Shown here: positions 27,932 through 36,913 of the stretch, in pieces
Numbering within the stretch: position 1 is the first letter of the stretch
Layout: the number at the start of each line of letters is the position of its first letter
DNA from: Chloropicon primus
Lineage: Eukaryota; Chlorophyta; Chloropicophyceae; Chloropicales; Chloropicaceae
DNA: 64,000 nucleotides
Direction: 5' to 3'
Assembly (NCBI GenBank): GCA_023205875.1
Contig: CP060754.1
Coordinates: forward strand, 806,001 to 870,000
Translations under genes and position numbers: made by a program
Notes under the pieces: generated by a model
Database searches by the model: none
Told to the model about the DNA's origin: nothing
The model's input: the letters and a program-made list of their open reading frames with translations, nothing else

Positions 27932-29686
27932 TCACACCGGGAGGGACCTCGGGAACCTCCTGTTTCTCGAATGTCCCGGACCCCTCGAGCGCCTCTTCCA
28001 CGCCGGCCTCAAGGCCTGGACGACGGAGGCTCCGACGACTCCCACGACGCAGAGGGAGCCCCAGAAAGGCAAGGCTTGGAACAGCGCGCCGTTGGCACCG
28101 TTGAACAAATTTTGGTCCAACTGCATCTCCGCGTGGTCCCTGTTGTGGTGGAAGGCGTGCCTGTCCCTGCCAAAGTAATGGCCTTGGCCGTGGCCGTCCC
28201 TGGCTCCCCTGTCGTGCAGCTCCACCGGGCTGTACTTCGCCTCCTCCTCCCTCTTGGGCTCCTCGGCCGCCTTGGTGCACGAGGACGGTCCGCACACCCC
28301 GCAGGATGCCTTGCACTGGTCCATCATGTACGGCGCATTCGCCTGACACTCCCCTGATCGAGCCCAGTCGCAACACAAGTCGTTGTCGTCCTTGCAGTCT
28401 GACGCGGGCAATACCTCGGGGTCGCTGCCGCCACGTCCGGCCTCGGGCCCTCGGGCCTTCGTCCCCCCTCCCGCACCCTCGTTGGCCCTGATTCTGCTCC
28501 GAAGGACCTCCCCCTCCAGCACGGTCGTGGCGTTGCACATGATGATTCCTTGCGGGCTGGCGCACTCGTACTCGTGCCTGAATCGCGCGCTGACCTGAGC
28601 ATGACAGTAATCTCTTTGGTGGATCTCCAGGGCCTCGTGGAGGATCTGGGGCGCGTAGAGCGCCAGGGCGCTCCTCCGGTAGTCCCTCGGGTCGGTCTCC
28701 TTCTTGTAAGCGATCTCCGCCAGAGTCAAGGGATAGTCAATGTTTTTCCCAGGACAGGTGGTCAGGTCCTGGAACCAGTGCTTGTCGAAAGCGTAGTCAT
28801 CCACGAAGAAGGTGATCCCGTAGTGTATCACGAAAGGGAAGGGCTCCGGCGGCGGGGTGTACCCGGGGTAAAGCATGAAGTCGTTCGATATGATGTGCTT
28901 CAGATTCACGTGAGCGCACCCAAAGATGTACCCATACATCTCGGATATCCAGGGCGGCCCGAGCTCCCCGTTCTTGTTGAAGACGTCCCCCGTGTTCGCC
29001 CAGTTTTTCGGGTTGTTCCGAACCTCCTCCGTGTAGTGGAGCCACCAAGGGGCGAGCCTCTTCATGTCCTCCTTGTGCATCACCATGAAACCGCCAACCT
29101 TGTCCGCTTTCTCAACGTTGGGAACGCTCGCTTTCACCTCCATGTAACTGTCGGGATCGACCCCCTTGAGGTAGCCGTACAGGGCGGACGCCGGCCGACC
29201 CAGCTCCGCACCAATGGCCTCCACGCTTATTTTCTGGGTGATGACCATGTCCGCGTCCAGGAACACGATAAAGTCCTCCTCCGGTTCTGCCTCCTTGAGC
29301 CAACTCAGGACAGAATAAGGCTTGTTGTACGCCGGGTACGCGTCCCCCGTGTCCGGATGGACCGCGTAGTTCCGGTGCACGAAGGTGTCCGCGTTCGAGA
29401 ACCTGTCGGTGAGATGCTTCCCCCTGTAGTTCTCGTCGTTGCAGGCCATCAGCCTCGTAATCTTTCCCGTCTGGTTCACCTTGGCGTACGAGTGAAGGAG
29501 GCCGAGAGACTGGTAGTCGAAGTAGGGCGTGCACTCCGTCGAGAAAATGATGTGAAACGACTTTTCCGATCCCCCTGCCCCGGTGCGAGCCTCCACCCCC
29601 GCCCCACTCGCGGTGAGTTGGACCAGCAGCAGAAAGACAACCAGCACCCCCCACCCCCCAAACTTCCTCTTGTTGCTTCTGCACAT
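27932..29686 (-). CDS. SERGT1: Peptidyl-serine alpha-galactosyltransferase (SERGT1-like) with ShK domain
   Basis: A 584-residue secretory-pathway enzyme like Chlamydomonas and plant SGT1/SERGT1, which adds galactose to serines of hydroxyproline-rich wall proteins. The N-terminus 'MCRSNKRKFGGWG' plus a hydrophobic stretch to residue 32 is a signal peptide or anchor. The catalytic region starts 'FHIIFSTECTPYFDYQSLGL' and contains 'FIVFLDADMVI' (metal-binding DAD), 'DKVGGFMVMHKEDMKRLAPW', 'ISEMYGYIFGCAHV' and 'FVIHYGITFFVD'. A six-cysteine ShK domain follows (about 428-467), then a C-terminal membrane helix (about 532-553) with a basic tail. A ShK domain next to hydroxyproline-related glycosyltransferases or hydroxylases is seen in algae. 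29686 is the first in-frame ATG. Confidence 0.9.
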   Translation of the reverse strand: MCRSNKRKFGGWGVLVVFLLLVQLTASGAGVEARTGAGGSEKSFHIIFSTECTPYFDYQSLGLLHSYAKVNQTGKITRLMACNDENYRGKHLTDRFSNADTFVHRNYAVHPDTGDAYPAYNKPYSVLSWLKEAEPEEDFIVFLDADMVITQKISVEAIGAELGRPASALYGYLKGVDPDSYMEVKASVPNVEKADKVGGFMVMHKEDMKRLAPWWLHYTEEVRNNPKNWANTGDVFNKNGELGPPWISEMYGYIFGCAHVNLKHIISNDFMLYPGYTPPPEPFPFVIHYGITFFVDDYAFDKHWFQDLTTCPGKNIDYPLTLAEIAYKKETDPRDYRRSALALYAPQILHEALEIHQRDYCHAQVSARFRHEYECASPQGIIMCNATTVLEGEVLRSRIRANEGAGGGTKARGPEAGRGGSDPEVLPASDCKDDNDLCCDWARSGECQANAPYMMDQCKASCGVCGPSSCTKAAEEPKREEEAKYSPVELHDRGARDGHGQGHYFGRDRHAFHHNRDHAEMQLDQNLFNGANGALFQALPFWGSLCVVGVVGASVVQALRPAWKRRSRGPGHSRNRRFPRSLPV

Positions 29687-30121
29687 GCTATTTCCTCCCA
29701 GCCACCGCCACGCCACGCACTATGATGGGTATCTGGGCGGAGAATCTGACTCTCAATCTGCCTCTTGCCTTGTGCCCCTCTCCTCCAAGGCAAGGTACCC
29801 CCCACACCACACCACACCACACCATCGGTGGGATGGTCCCTCTTGCCTGTCAATGCCCGAAACCGAAACCTTTTCCAAGATGGCGTCTTGATTGGGAAGA
29901 GAAGAGAAGAGAAGAGAAGAGAAGAGGAGACAGTCCATTCCACCGTTTTTTGGACCAGCCTGGACGGAGAGGAAAGACGACTTTGTGGCCAGAAGGGTAA
30001 GGGGTGGTGTAGTGGTGCGCAAGGGGAAGGGGAAGGGGAGGAGGGGCGCGGGGGACCTGAGGACTGGGAGGGGGGGAACGCCGTGGTTGGCGCGTCTTGG
30101 TGCGAATTGGACGAGGACAAG
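29687..30121. promoter_or_regulatory. Divergent promoter, SERGT1 / myosin
   Basis: 435 bp between opposite starts. It carries an 'ACACC' tandem run near 29808-29823 and a GAAGA pentamer array at 29895-29927. Other than these simple repeats nothing is recognisable. Confidence 0.45.
29895..29927. repeat. Pentanucleotide repeat (GAAGA)n
   Basis: Six to seven GAAGA units in the SERGT1/myosin divergent promoter. Confidence 0.8.
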
Positions 30122-33100
30122 ATGTCGTCGAGAAAGATGACTGTGGAGAACTCCTGGGTCGAAGGCTCACCAGCCTATGCCTTGGATGAGCAGAAGGGTT
30201 GGCTGAGGGTCAGAGTGGCCTCGGTGGCGGGGGACAAGGTGAATGTGAAGGACGGAAAAAGGTGAGTCCTTTGGTGTGCCAGGCGACTCGATCTTCCCAC
30301 GACGACTAAGACTCTTTTCTCCTTTCCCGAACTTTTTCCAATTTCCATTTGCAGGTCCTTCACGGTAAAGGCGAGGGACTTGCAGCTCAGCTCCGAAAAA
30401 GCGCTCAAGGTAGGTCGCCGCTCATATCAACCGCGCAAACGAGACGACTTCTCCTCTCGGGTCGCCCGCTCCTTGTCCCCCCGTCTCTGCATGCGCATGC
30501 CAGACTTCCTGACAAACTACCTTGAATCGCAGGGAATCGAGGATATGATTGGCTTGGACATCCTGCACGAGGGAGCTATCCAGAACAACGTTGAAGTTCG
30601 ATACGGCAAGAAGCAGATATACACGTACGTCGGGACGATTCTCGTCTCGATAAACCCGTACGAGCAGATTCCAAACTTGTACACGGAGGAGACCATCAGA
30701 GACTTCCTGCAGAAGGGCGCCAAGGCACCTCCGCACCTGTACTCGGTGTCAGACAACGTGTACTCCCAGATGTTGACCACTGGGAAGGACCAGTCCATGC
30801 TGATCAGCGGAGAGAGTGGCGCAGGGAAGACGGAAGCGACAAAACATTGCCTGAGATACCTGACGTACAAGGCGACGGAGAACACCGCATTCGATGGTTC
30901 GAACCTGATCAAGCAGTGCATCGTAGACGTGAACCCCGTATTGGAGGCCTTCGGGAATGCGAAGACGAAGAGGAACAACAATTCTTCGAGGTTCGGAAAG
31001 CTTTTTCAGGTGCAGTTCGACGGAAAGGGGGCAATCGTTGGAGGAAACCTCATTAGCTACTTGCTCGAGAAGAGTCGCGTCGTGAAGGCGAACAAGGGAG
31101 AGAGGGGCTACCACATATTTTACCAGCTCTGCAAGGGGGCGTCCAAGAAGCAAATCGAGGCTCTTAGCCTCGAGGACTACAAGGAATTCGAGTATCTCAA
31201 GAAGGGAGACTGTTTCGACGTGGAGGACATGAACGATGTGGAAGAGTTCGAGAAGGTGTGCGCAGCAATGTCAAAGTGTGGAATCCAAGAAGAGACTCAG
31301 TCCAAGATGTTCTCGATACTCGCGGCGATTTTGCACTTGGGCAACATCAATTTCGAGGAGAAGGAAGGCGGAACAGGGGAGAACGACTACGGAGAAGTGT
31401 CTCAAGCGTCCACCAAGTCCCTCAACGTCGCAGCAATTCTTTTGGGAGTCAGTCCCAAGCTCCTTCAGGAGTCCCTGAGCCAGCGCACCATGGGCGGGGG
31501 AAGGGGAAGCATTTACAAGATTCCGTTGGGGTGCAAGAACTGCATGGATTCTCGAGACGCCCTCTGCAAGGAGATGTATTCCATGCTTTTTGCGTGGCTG
31601 ATCCATGTGATCAACATCACGATGGCCAGCAAGAATGATCCGAAGAATTTCATTGCTGTGCTTGATATTTTTGGATTTGAAGTCTTTGAGCAGAACTCTT
31701 TTGAGCAGCTGTGCATCAATTATGCGAACGAGGTCCTGCACCAGCAGTTCATCCATCACTACTTCAAGCTGGAGCAAGAAGAGTACGCGACAGAGGGCCT
31801 CAATGTGGAGATCCTCCAGATAGACCAGGTGGACAACAAGCCCGTGCTTCAATTGATGACAGCAAAGCCCATTAGTGTGTTTGCCCTACTCGAGGAACAG
31901 TGCCAGATTGCGCGAGGTAGTGATGAAATCTTCATCGATAGGTTTACCGAGTGCCTCACAAAGATGGATGCCAAGTCTTCTTGCTTGGCTTCCCGGGTGA
32001 ATCGCCAGCCTACCATTTTCGAGATCAAGCACTTTGCCGGAACAGTAAAGTACGACGCAATTGGCTTCATTGAGAAGAACAAGGACCCGTTGCACGTGGA
32101 CCTTCAAAATTTGATGAACATAGCCGCGAAAAAGAACGAGCTCCTGGGCAACGTCTTGAAGTTTGGCACGACGAATCGAAAGATGAACACGACCGTCATC
32201 AAGACCTTCCAGAAGCAGGTCAACGGGCTCATGGAGCTCTTGGACAAGACGGAGCCGAATTATGTTCGTTGTATCAAACCAAATGAGAGGAAAGCTCCTC
32301 AGCAGTTCGAAGGTCCCCTCATCCTTTCACAGATGAGGTATTCGGGATTACTCGATTCTATTCGTATTCGGCAAGCCGGGTACGCGGTACGGAGAACTTT
32401 TGAGGACATCATAGACCTCTTTGGGAATTCAAAGCTAGGAAGAGCAGGAAAGGCCGAGGGTGGCAAGCAGGGTGCCCTGTCTATTCTTCAGGCGACGAAG
32501 ATGAGCCCAGATGCCTATGTCTTCGGAAAGACCAAGGTCTTCTTTAAGGATGTGGACAACTACGCCCACCTGCTCAACGAGATGGCCGCGATAGAGCACA
32601 ATGCCGCCGTCAGAGTCCAAGCAAAGTGGAGGCAGGCCTACGAGAAGAAGAAGTTCATCCACGCCATGGGGTGCGTCATGCGCCTGAAGAACTTGCTCAT
32701 CACGAAGATTCACAGGCAAAGGTTTTTGAAGAAGAAACAAGCGGCGATCAAGATGCAAAAGAGCTTCAGGGGCTTTAAAGCAAGGAAGGAGCTTGCGGAG
32801 GCGAAGAAGGAGCAGATGAACAGCAAGATAAAGGAGTACTCAAAGCGGTGGGAGAACGCATTCCTCTGCTTGAAGAAGACCAGGGAGAACTTGAGGAGGA
32901 CCGGGTGGGCTTACAAGAAGGGAGGCAGGTTCGGTGGCCGAAGAAATTGGCACAAGCGCTACTTTGTTCTTTACGAGGACTGCCTTTCTTACTACTCGGA
33001 CGTGGACACTGGGATCAAGCCCCTGGGGTTCAAGGGAAGCGCGCTCTTGCTGAAGGTCAAGGACGTGGCCTGCGAGACAAGGAACTCCTTCTTCTTCCGT

Positions 33101-33346
33101 GACAAGAAAATGAGCAGGGAGAAGTCGGAGACCTACCTCATGGTGATGAAGATGGAAGACGACACGGAGATGCTCGTGGGGGCCGATACTCCCGCGGAGC
33201 TCGACGAGTGGAAGGAGTCCCTGAGGATCGCCATTAGGGAGCAGACGCTCCTCCAGGAGGCAAAGGAGTCCGAGGACAAGATGCCAAAGGCGGACATCGA
33301 GGAGGTCGAAAAGATGCTGAGAGAGGTTGAAATAAGAGCAAAATAA
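30122..33346 (+). CDS. Unconventional myosin with C-terminal PH domain (three exons)
   Basis: Exons 30122-30261, 30355-30409 and 30533-33346 give 1002 residues. Residues 5-45 resemble a myosin N-terminal SH3-like fold ('SWVEGSPAYALDEQKGWLRV'). The motor has P-loop 'GESGAGKTEATK' (about 158), switch I 'NNNSSRFGK' (about 212), switch II 'DIFGFEVF' (about 442) and 'YVRCIKPNERK' (about 643). At the TEDS position, 16 residues before 'DALCK', is Ser, so motor activity may need phosphorylation. Two or three IQ-like motifs (about 757-820) bind light chains. Then comes a PH domain (about 857-971: 'GWAYKKGGRFGGRRNWHKRY'), which would bind phosphoinositides. There is no long coiled coil, so it is probably monomeric. 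Green-lineage myosins VIII and XI lack this tail. Confidence 0.93.
30262..30354 (+). other. Myosin intron 1
   Basis: 93 nt: donor 'AAAAAG|GTGAGT', acceptor 'ATTTGCAG|GTCC' after a T/C-rich tract; phase 2. Reading through stops at once. Confidence 0.92.
30410..30532 (+). other. Myosin intron 2, in-frame and stop-free
   Basis: 123 nt: donor 'CTCAAG|GTAGGT', branch-like 'CCTGAC', acceptor 'GAATCGCAG|GGA'; phase 0. Splicing gives 'EKALKGIEDMIGL', a good match to the myosin motor start. The intron is a multiple of three without stops, so retention would add 41 residues. Confidence 0.75.
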
Positions 33347-33385
33347 ACAGAGGTAAACTTCTTTCCAATACTTATATAAATTTAC

Positions 33386-33399
33386 TGTAACAAGTGTAA
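33386..33399 (+). terminator. Two TGTAA signals after myosin
   Basis: TGTAA at 33386-33390 and 33395-33399, 40-50 bp after the myosin stop, in an AT-rich stretch between convergent genes. Confidence 0.55.
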
Positions 33400-33422
33400 A
33401 AAGCTGCCTCGCAACCAAGGGC

Positions 33423-34211
33423 TCAAGTCGTGAAGCTCTCTCCACAACCGCAGGCTCCTTTGGAGTTTGGGTTTATGAACACGAACTCCGACTTGAGCCG
33501 GTCTTCCTGGTAGTCCATCTTCGTGCCCACGACGTGCATAATCGCCTTCCCGTCCACGACAACTTGAACGCCGAACTGCTCGATAAGTTCGTCGAACTTG
33601 CCGACCTCGTCCGCGTAGTTGAGCGTGTAGCTCAGCCCGTTGCAGCCCCTGGAGCGCACCCCGAGCCTGAGGTACTGTTTTTCCCTCTTCCCCAAAAGCT
33701 CACGTATCCTTTCCGCCGCCCTCTCCGTCAGGGTTATGGGCGCAATGGACCGCAGTCTGCTCGTCATCCGCTTCTTCTTCTTCTTCTTCGTCGTCGTCGC
33801 AGGCCCGCCCCCCGTCGCGCTCTCCTCGGGCGACCCCGGGGCCGAGGAGGCGGAGGCTTGCCCACCACCGGTGGCCCTGCCCCGCGTCGCCGCATCTTCC
33901 GCTCTCAGTTTCTCCTCCTCCCCAACCGTGCGCGTGAACGACGACGACGGTGCTGGGTCCTCCACCGCACCGCGGAGTCCCCCTCCCCCTCCCCTCCCCT
34001 CCTTCCTCCACGTCGTCGTCGTCGTCGTCGTCGTCGACCCCTTCCCCTCCCTCTCGTCCGTCGCCTCTTCCGTCCTCTGCCAACCTCCCGTCGTGGTGGA
34101 CCCCGTCCTCACATGATTCCAACACCTCTGCGGCTTCAGCTTGTTCCTCCACCCCCCGAGCGCCTCCCTCCAGGCTTCCTTCCCCAGCACAAACCCAGCC
34201 CTGTGCGCCAT
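33423..34211 (-). CDS. ISCA1: A-type iron-sulfur cluster assembly protein (ISCA1-like)
   Basis: A 262-residue protein whose last 110 residues (about 152-262) are a complete A-type Fe-S carrier. '[15 protein letters not shown]' opens the domain; '[12 protein letters not shown]' provides the first cysteine (C190) and 'GACGCGESF' the C-terminal pair (C254, C256). Such proteins bind or hand on Fe-S clusters in mitochondria or plastids. The 148-residue N-terminal part is long and low in complexity, with a Thr run from (GTC)n DNA, Ser/Gly/Ala stretches and a Lys run; some of it is likely transit peptide. The ATG at 34211 is used; a start at 33767 (M149) would give only the bare domain. It converges with myosin, 76 bp between stops. 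Confidence 0.9.
   Translation of the reverse strand: MAHRAGFVLGKEAWREALGGWRNKLKPQRCWNHVRTGSTTTGGWQRTEEATDEREGKGSTTTTTTTTWRKEGRGGGGGLRGAVEDPAPSSSFTRTVGEEEKLRAEDAATRGRATGGGQASASSAPGSPEESATGGGPATTTKKKKKKRMTSRLRSIAPITLTERAAERIRELLGKREKQYLRLGVRSRGCNGLSYTLNYADEVGKFDELIEQFGVQVVVDGKAIMHVVGTKMDYQEDRLKSEFVFINPNSKGACGCGESFTT
34012..34036. repeat. Trinucleotide repeat (GTC)n in ISCA1-like gene
   Basis: Eight GTC units, read on the minus strand as a Thr run in the N-terminal extension. Confidence 0.85.
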
Positions 34212-34339
34212 CTTCCTCTGTGCTCTGCGAAGGCGAAGCGAATCCCCCCTCCTCCCCGCCTTTCAGCCTTTCGGACGAGGACGTTCCCGTTCCCCGTTCT
34301 CGTTCCGTTCCTCCTCTCCACGAATTGGATAAGAAGGCA
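34212..34339. promoter_or_regulatory. Very short divergent promoter (ISCA1-like / DEAD helicase)
   Basis: 128 bp between the two start codons, the shortest divergent gap in the window. No element recognised. Confidence 0.45.
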
Positions 34340-36784
34340 ATGGCGGCAGGAAAGGGAACAAGACTTGTTGGAGCGAGAGCCGTCAGGAGGGAAACAAGGG
34401 AAGCAAGGGGCGTCGTCATGAACGGAGCCAAGGGCGTCATGAGGATGACGAGAATGGGAAGGGTTGCGGGACTTGGGAAGGCGGCAAGGTTGACGAACAT
34501 GTGTGCCAGGCCGTTCTGTGCCAGGCCGTTGCTGAAGAGCATGGAAGGCTGGAGCGCGGCGAGGGGGCAGAGCGCGGCGAGGGGGGTGCTGGGGGTGTCC
34601 TTGCGCAGGAAGGGGGAGACCTTCTCGACGATTACCTCGTCCTCCTTCGTGCTGAACGCGGTGAGGAGGAAGAAGACCAAGCCGAGGCTCTTCGAGGCCT
34701 CGAGCTGCAGACACAAGACCACGAACGCTGCAGCGGTGGAGGTCGCGCGCGGGGAGTACTCCCTCGACCCGGAGCTGGAGGGGGAGACCGAAGGCGAGAT
34801 ATTGGAGATGCCGAAGAAGATGTCGCCGGAGGAGGTCTTCGAGAACTTGGGACTCCACAAGAAGATCGCCAAGGGCCTCGCGGCGAGGGGGTTCACGGAC
34901 TTGTTCCCCATTCAGAAAGCGGTGCTGGCGGACGCTTTGGCCGGGAGGGACCTGATAGCAAGGGCGCGAACGGGAACGGGGAAGACACTTGCTTTCACCA
35001 TCCCGATCATCGAGAAGCTGATCGAGATGGACGCGGCGGCGAGCGAGCACGAGGAGCACGAGGAGGACGAGGAGGAGGACTTTGGCAGGAGGGGCGGCAG
35101 GAGGTACAGCAGGGGCGGAAGAGGAAGGAGGAACAGGAAGCCCAGGGCCCTGGTGTTGGCCCCGACCAGGGAGCTGGCGCTGCAGGTGGAGACCGAAATC
35201 AAGGAGAGTGCCCCCTTTTACAGGTCCGTCTGCGTCTACGGAGGGGCTCCAATCTTCAAGCAGGAGAGGGAGCTGAACCAGGGCGTGGACATCGTGGTCG
35301 GGACGCCGGGAAGGGTGATTGACATGCTCGAGCGCGGCATGCTGGACCTCGGCAACGTCACCTTCGCGGTTCTCGACGAGGCGGACCAGATGCTCAACAT
35401 CGGCTTCGAGCAGGACGTGGAGCAGATCTACGAGAACCTTGTCCCGGACCGTCAGAACATGCTCTTCAGCGCGACCATGCCGGCCTGGGTGAACAACCTT
35501 TCTCGCAAGTACATGAACGACCCCCTGACCGTCGATTTGGTTGGGGACCAGGGCACGGGGAAGATGGCAGAGACTGTCGACACTTTTGCGATCAAGGTGA
35601 CGAGGGACACCAGACTGGACGTCTTGGCCGACCTGATCAAGGTCCACAGCAAGAACGGGAAGACCATATGCTTCACGCAGACAAAGCGCGCCGCAGACGA
35701 GGTTGCGGCCGTGCTGTCCAGATCTCTGGCCTGCGAGGCGATCCACGGAGACGTTTCTCAGGCGCAGAGGGAGAAAACTCTGGGAAAGTTCAGGAAGGGT
35801 CACTTCAACATCCTCGTGGCGACAGACGTCGCGGCAAGAGGGCTCGACATCAATGATGTGGAGATGGTGGTGCACTATGACCTGCCACAAAACTCTGAGG
35901 CGTACCTGCACAGAAGTGGAAGAACGGGAAGGGCGGGTAAGACTGGAATTTCGATAGCCATGTTCCAGTACCACGACATTCCACAGCTGAAGGACTTGGC
36001 CAAGACCACAAAGTCGTCCTTCAAGATGATCTCCGCTCCCACAGTCGAGGAGCTCGTGAAATCCTCCACCAAGCAAGCGGAAGTCAGGCTGCACATGGTG
36101 GAGGATGATGTTGGCAAGTACTTTGAAGAGACAGCCAGGGAGCTCATCGAGAAAGAGGGCGGGGATGTTGCGTTGGCAAAGGCACTTGCAGCTCTGAGCG
36201 GGCTGACCGAAGCGCCCTCCCCAAGAAGCTCTCTCACGTACGAGGAGGGCCTCATGACCTGCCAGTTGGAGTCCGCCAGACCATTTGAGAGCTTCGGCGA
36301 AGTGGCAGGTTGCCTTGGCAGCCTGTGCCGCAAGCACGACATGTCCTACGAGAGCATTGGCCGCATCAAGATGCTGCAGAACCAGTCCAACGTGGCTTTC
36401 TTCGACGTGCCCACTGCGATGTTCGAAGTCCTCAAGGACCTCGAGCTCAAGAACGGTCTTTCCCTTGGCCAAGCGGATCCAAATGCCCTCTCTGAGTTGT
36501 ATCAGGAGGAGTTCCAGAAGTACAGGAGCGGTGGAGGCCGCGGCAACTTTGGCAGAGGAAGAGGAGGAGGCCGAGGAGGAGGAAGAGGAAGAGGAAGAGG
36601 TGGGTACGGAAGAGGTGGTGGCGGCTACGGCGGAAACAGGGGCGGCTACAAAGACAGGGGCGGCTACAGGGACAGGGATGTCGGAGGAAGAGGGAGGAGG
36701 GACAGGGGGAACAACAGAGACAGGAGAGGATCAGGATCAGGAGGAGGGTACTCTAGGTCAGGAAGTGGCTGGGAGGACTTCTGA
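34340..36784 (+). CDS. Organellar DEAD-box RNA helicase with Gly-rich tail (RH3-like)
   Basis: An 814-residue ATP-dependent RNA helicase. Residues 1-110 are Arg/Ala/Lys-rich with few acids, as for a plastid or mitochondrial transit peptide. The core holds motif Q near 'FENLGLHKKIAKGLAARGF', motif I 'ARTGTGKT' (about 212), 'PTRELALQ', 'TPGR', DEAD in 'VLDEADQMLNIGF' (about 346), 'SAT', 'ATDVAARGLDI' and 'HRSGRTGRAGKTG'. An acidic then basic insert (about 238-270) interrupts domain 1. A GUCT-like domain follows (about 620-710), then a Gly/Arg/Tyr tail of RGG type. This order fits plastid RH3 or mitochondrial RH9/RH53, which act in intron splicing and ribosome assembly. 34340 is chosen to avoid overlap with the divergent gene. 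Confidence 0.92.
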   Translation: MAAGKGTRLVGARAVRRETREARGVVMNGAKGVMRMTRMGRVAGLGKAARLTNMCARPFCARPLLKSMEGWSAARGQSAARGVLGVSLRRKGETFSTITSSSFVLNAVRRKKTKPRLFEASSCRHKTTNAAAVEVARGEYSLDPELEGETEGEILEMPKKMSPEEVFENLGLHKKIAKGLAARGFTDLFPIQKAVLADALAGRDLIARARTGTGKTLAFTIPIIEKLIEMDAAASEHEEHEEDEEEDFGRRGGRRYSRGGRGRRNRKPRALVLAPTRELALQVETEIKESAPFYRSVCVYGGAPIFKQERELNQGVDIVVGTPGRVIDMLERGMLDLGNVTFAVLDEADQMLNIGFEQDVEQIYENLVPDRQNMLFSATMPAWVNNLSRKYMNDPLTVDLVGDQGTGKMAETVDTFAIKVTRDTRLDVLADLIKVHSKNGKTICFTQTKRAADEVAAVLSRSLACEAIHGDVSQAQREKTLGKFRKGHFNILVATDVAARGLDINDVEMVVHYDLPQNSEAYLHRSGRTGRAGKTGISIAMFQYHDIPQLKDLAKTTKSSFKMISAPTVEELVKSSTKQAEVRLHMVEDDVGKYFEETARELIEKEGGDVALAKALAALSGLTEAPSPRSSLTYEEGLMTCQLESARPFESFGEVAGCLGSLCRKHDMSYESIGRIKMLQNQSNVAFFDVPTAMFEVLKDLELKNGLSLGQADPNALSELYQEEFQKYRSGGGRGNFGRGRGGGRGGGRGRGRGGYGRGGGGYGGNRGGYKDRGGYRDRDVGGRGRRDRGNNRDRRGSGSGGGYSRSGSGWEDF

Positions 36785-36886
36785 ATGGGAAGACATGGTC
36801 GAAAGCCTCTGATCAAGGGGACACCAGGCGATGATGGAGAAAGGAAAAGTGATAATATACTGTATACTTAAGAAGTTTACTTGTAT

Positions 36887-36896
36887 TGTAATTACA
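36887..36896. terminator. Palindromic TGTAATTACA serving two convergent genes
   Basis: A perfect 10-bp palindrome holding TGTAA on both strands, 103 bp after the helicase stop and 18 bp after the CLASP stop. Confidence 0.55.
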
Positions 36897-36913
36897 CACG
36901 ACGGTTTTATGAA

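Noticed and set aside
28282-28410. ShK domain read as a toxin gene
   Set aside because: It is a cysteine-rich module within a galactosyltransferase, a common domain in algal secretory enzymes, not a separate toxin.
26730-28565. 611-codon reading of the WD40 gene extending into the upstream gene
   Set aside because: The first 260 codons run out of frame over the SERGT1 3' end and are Arg/Gly-rich noise.
34136-36472. 778-codon open frame opposite the DEAD helicase
   Set aside because: Exact antisense of helicase codons; low-complexity His/Leu/Arg product.
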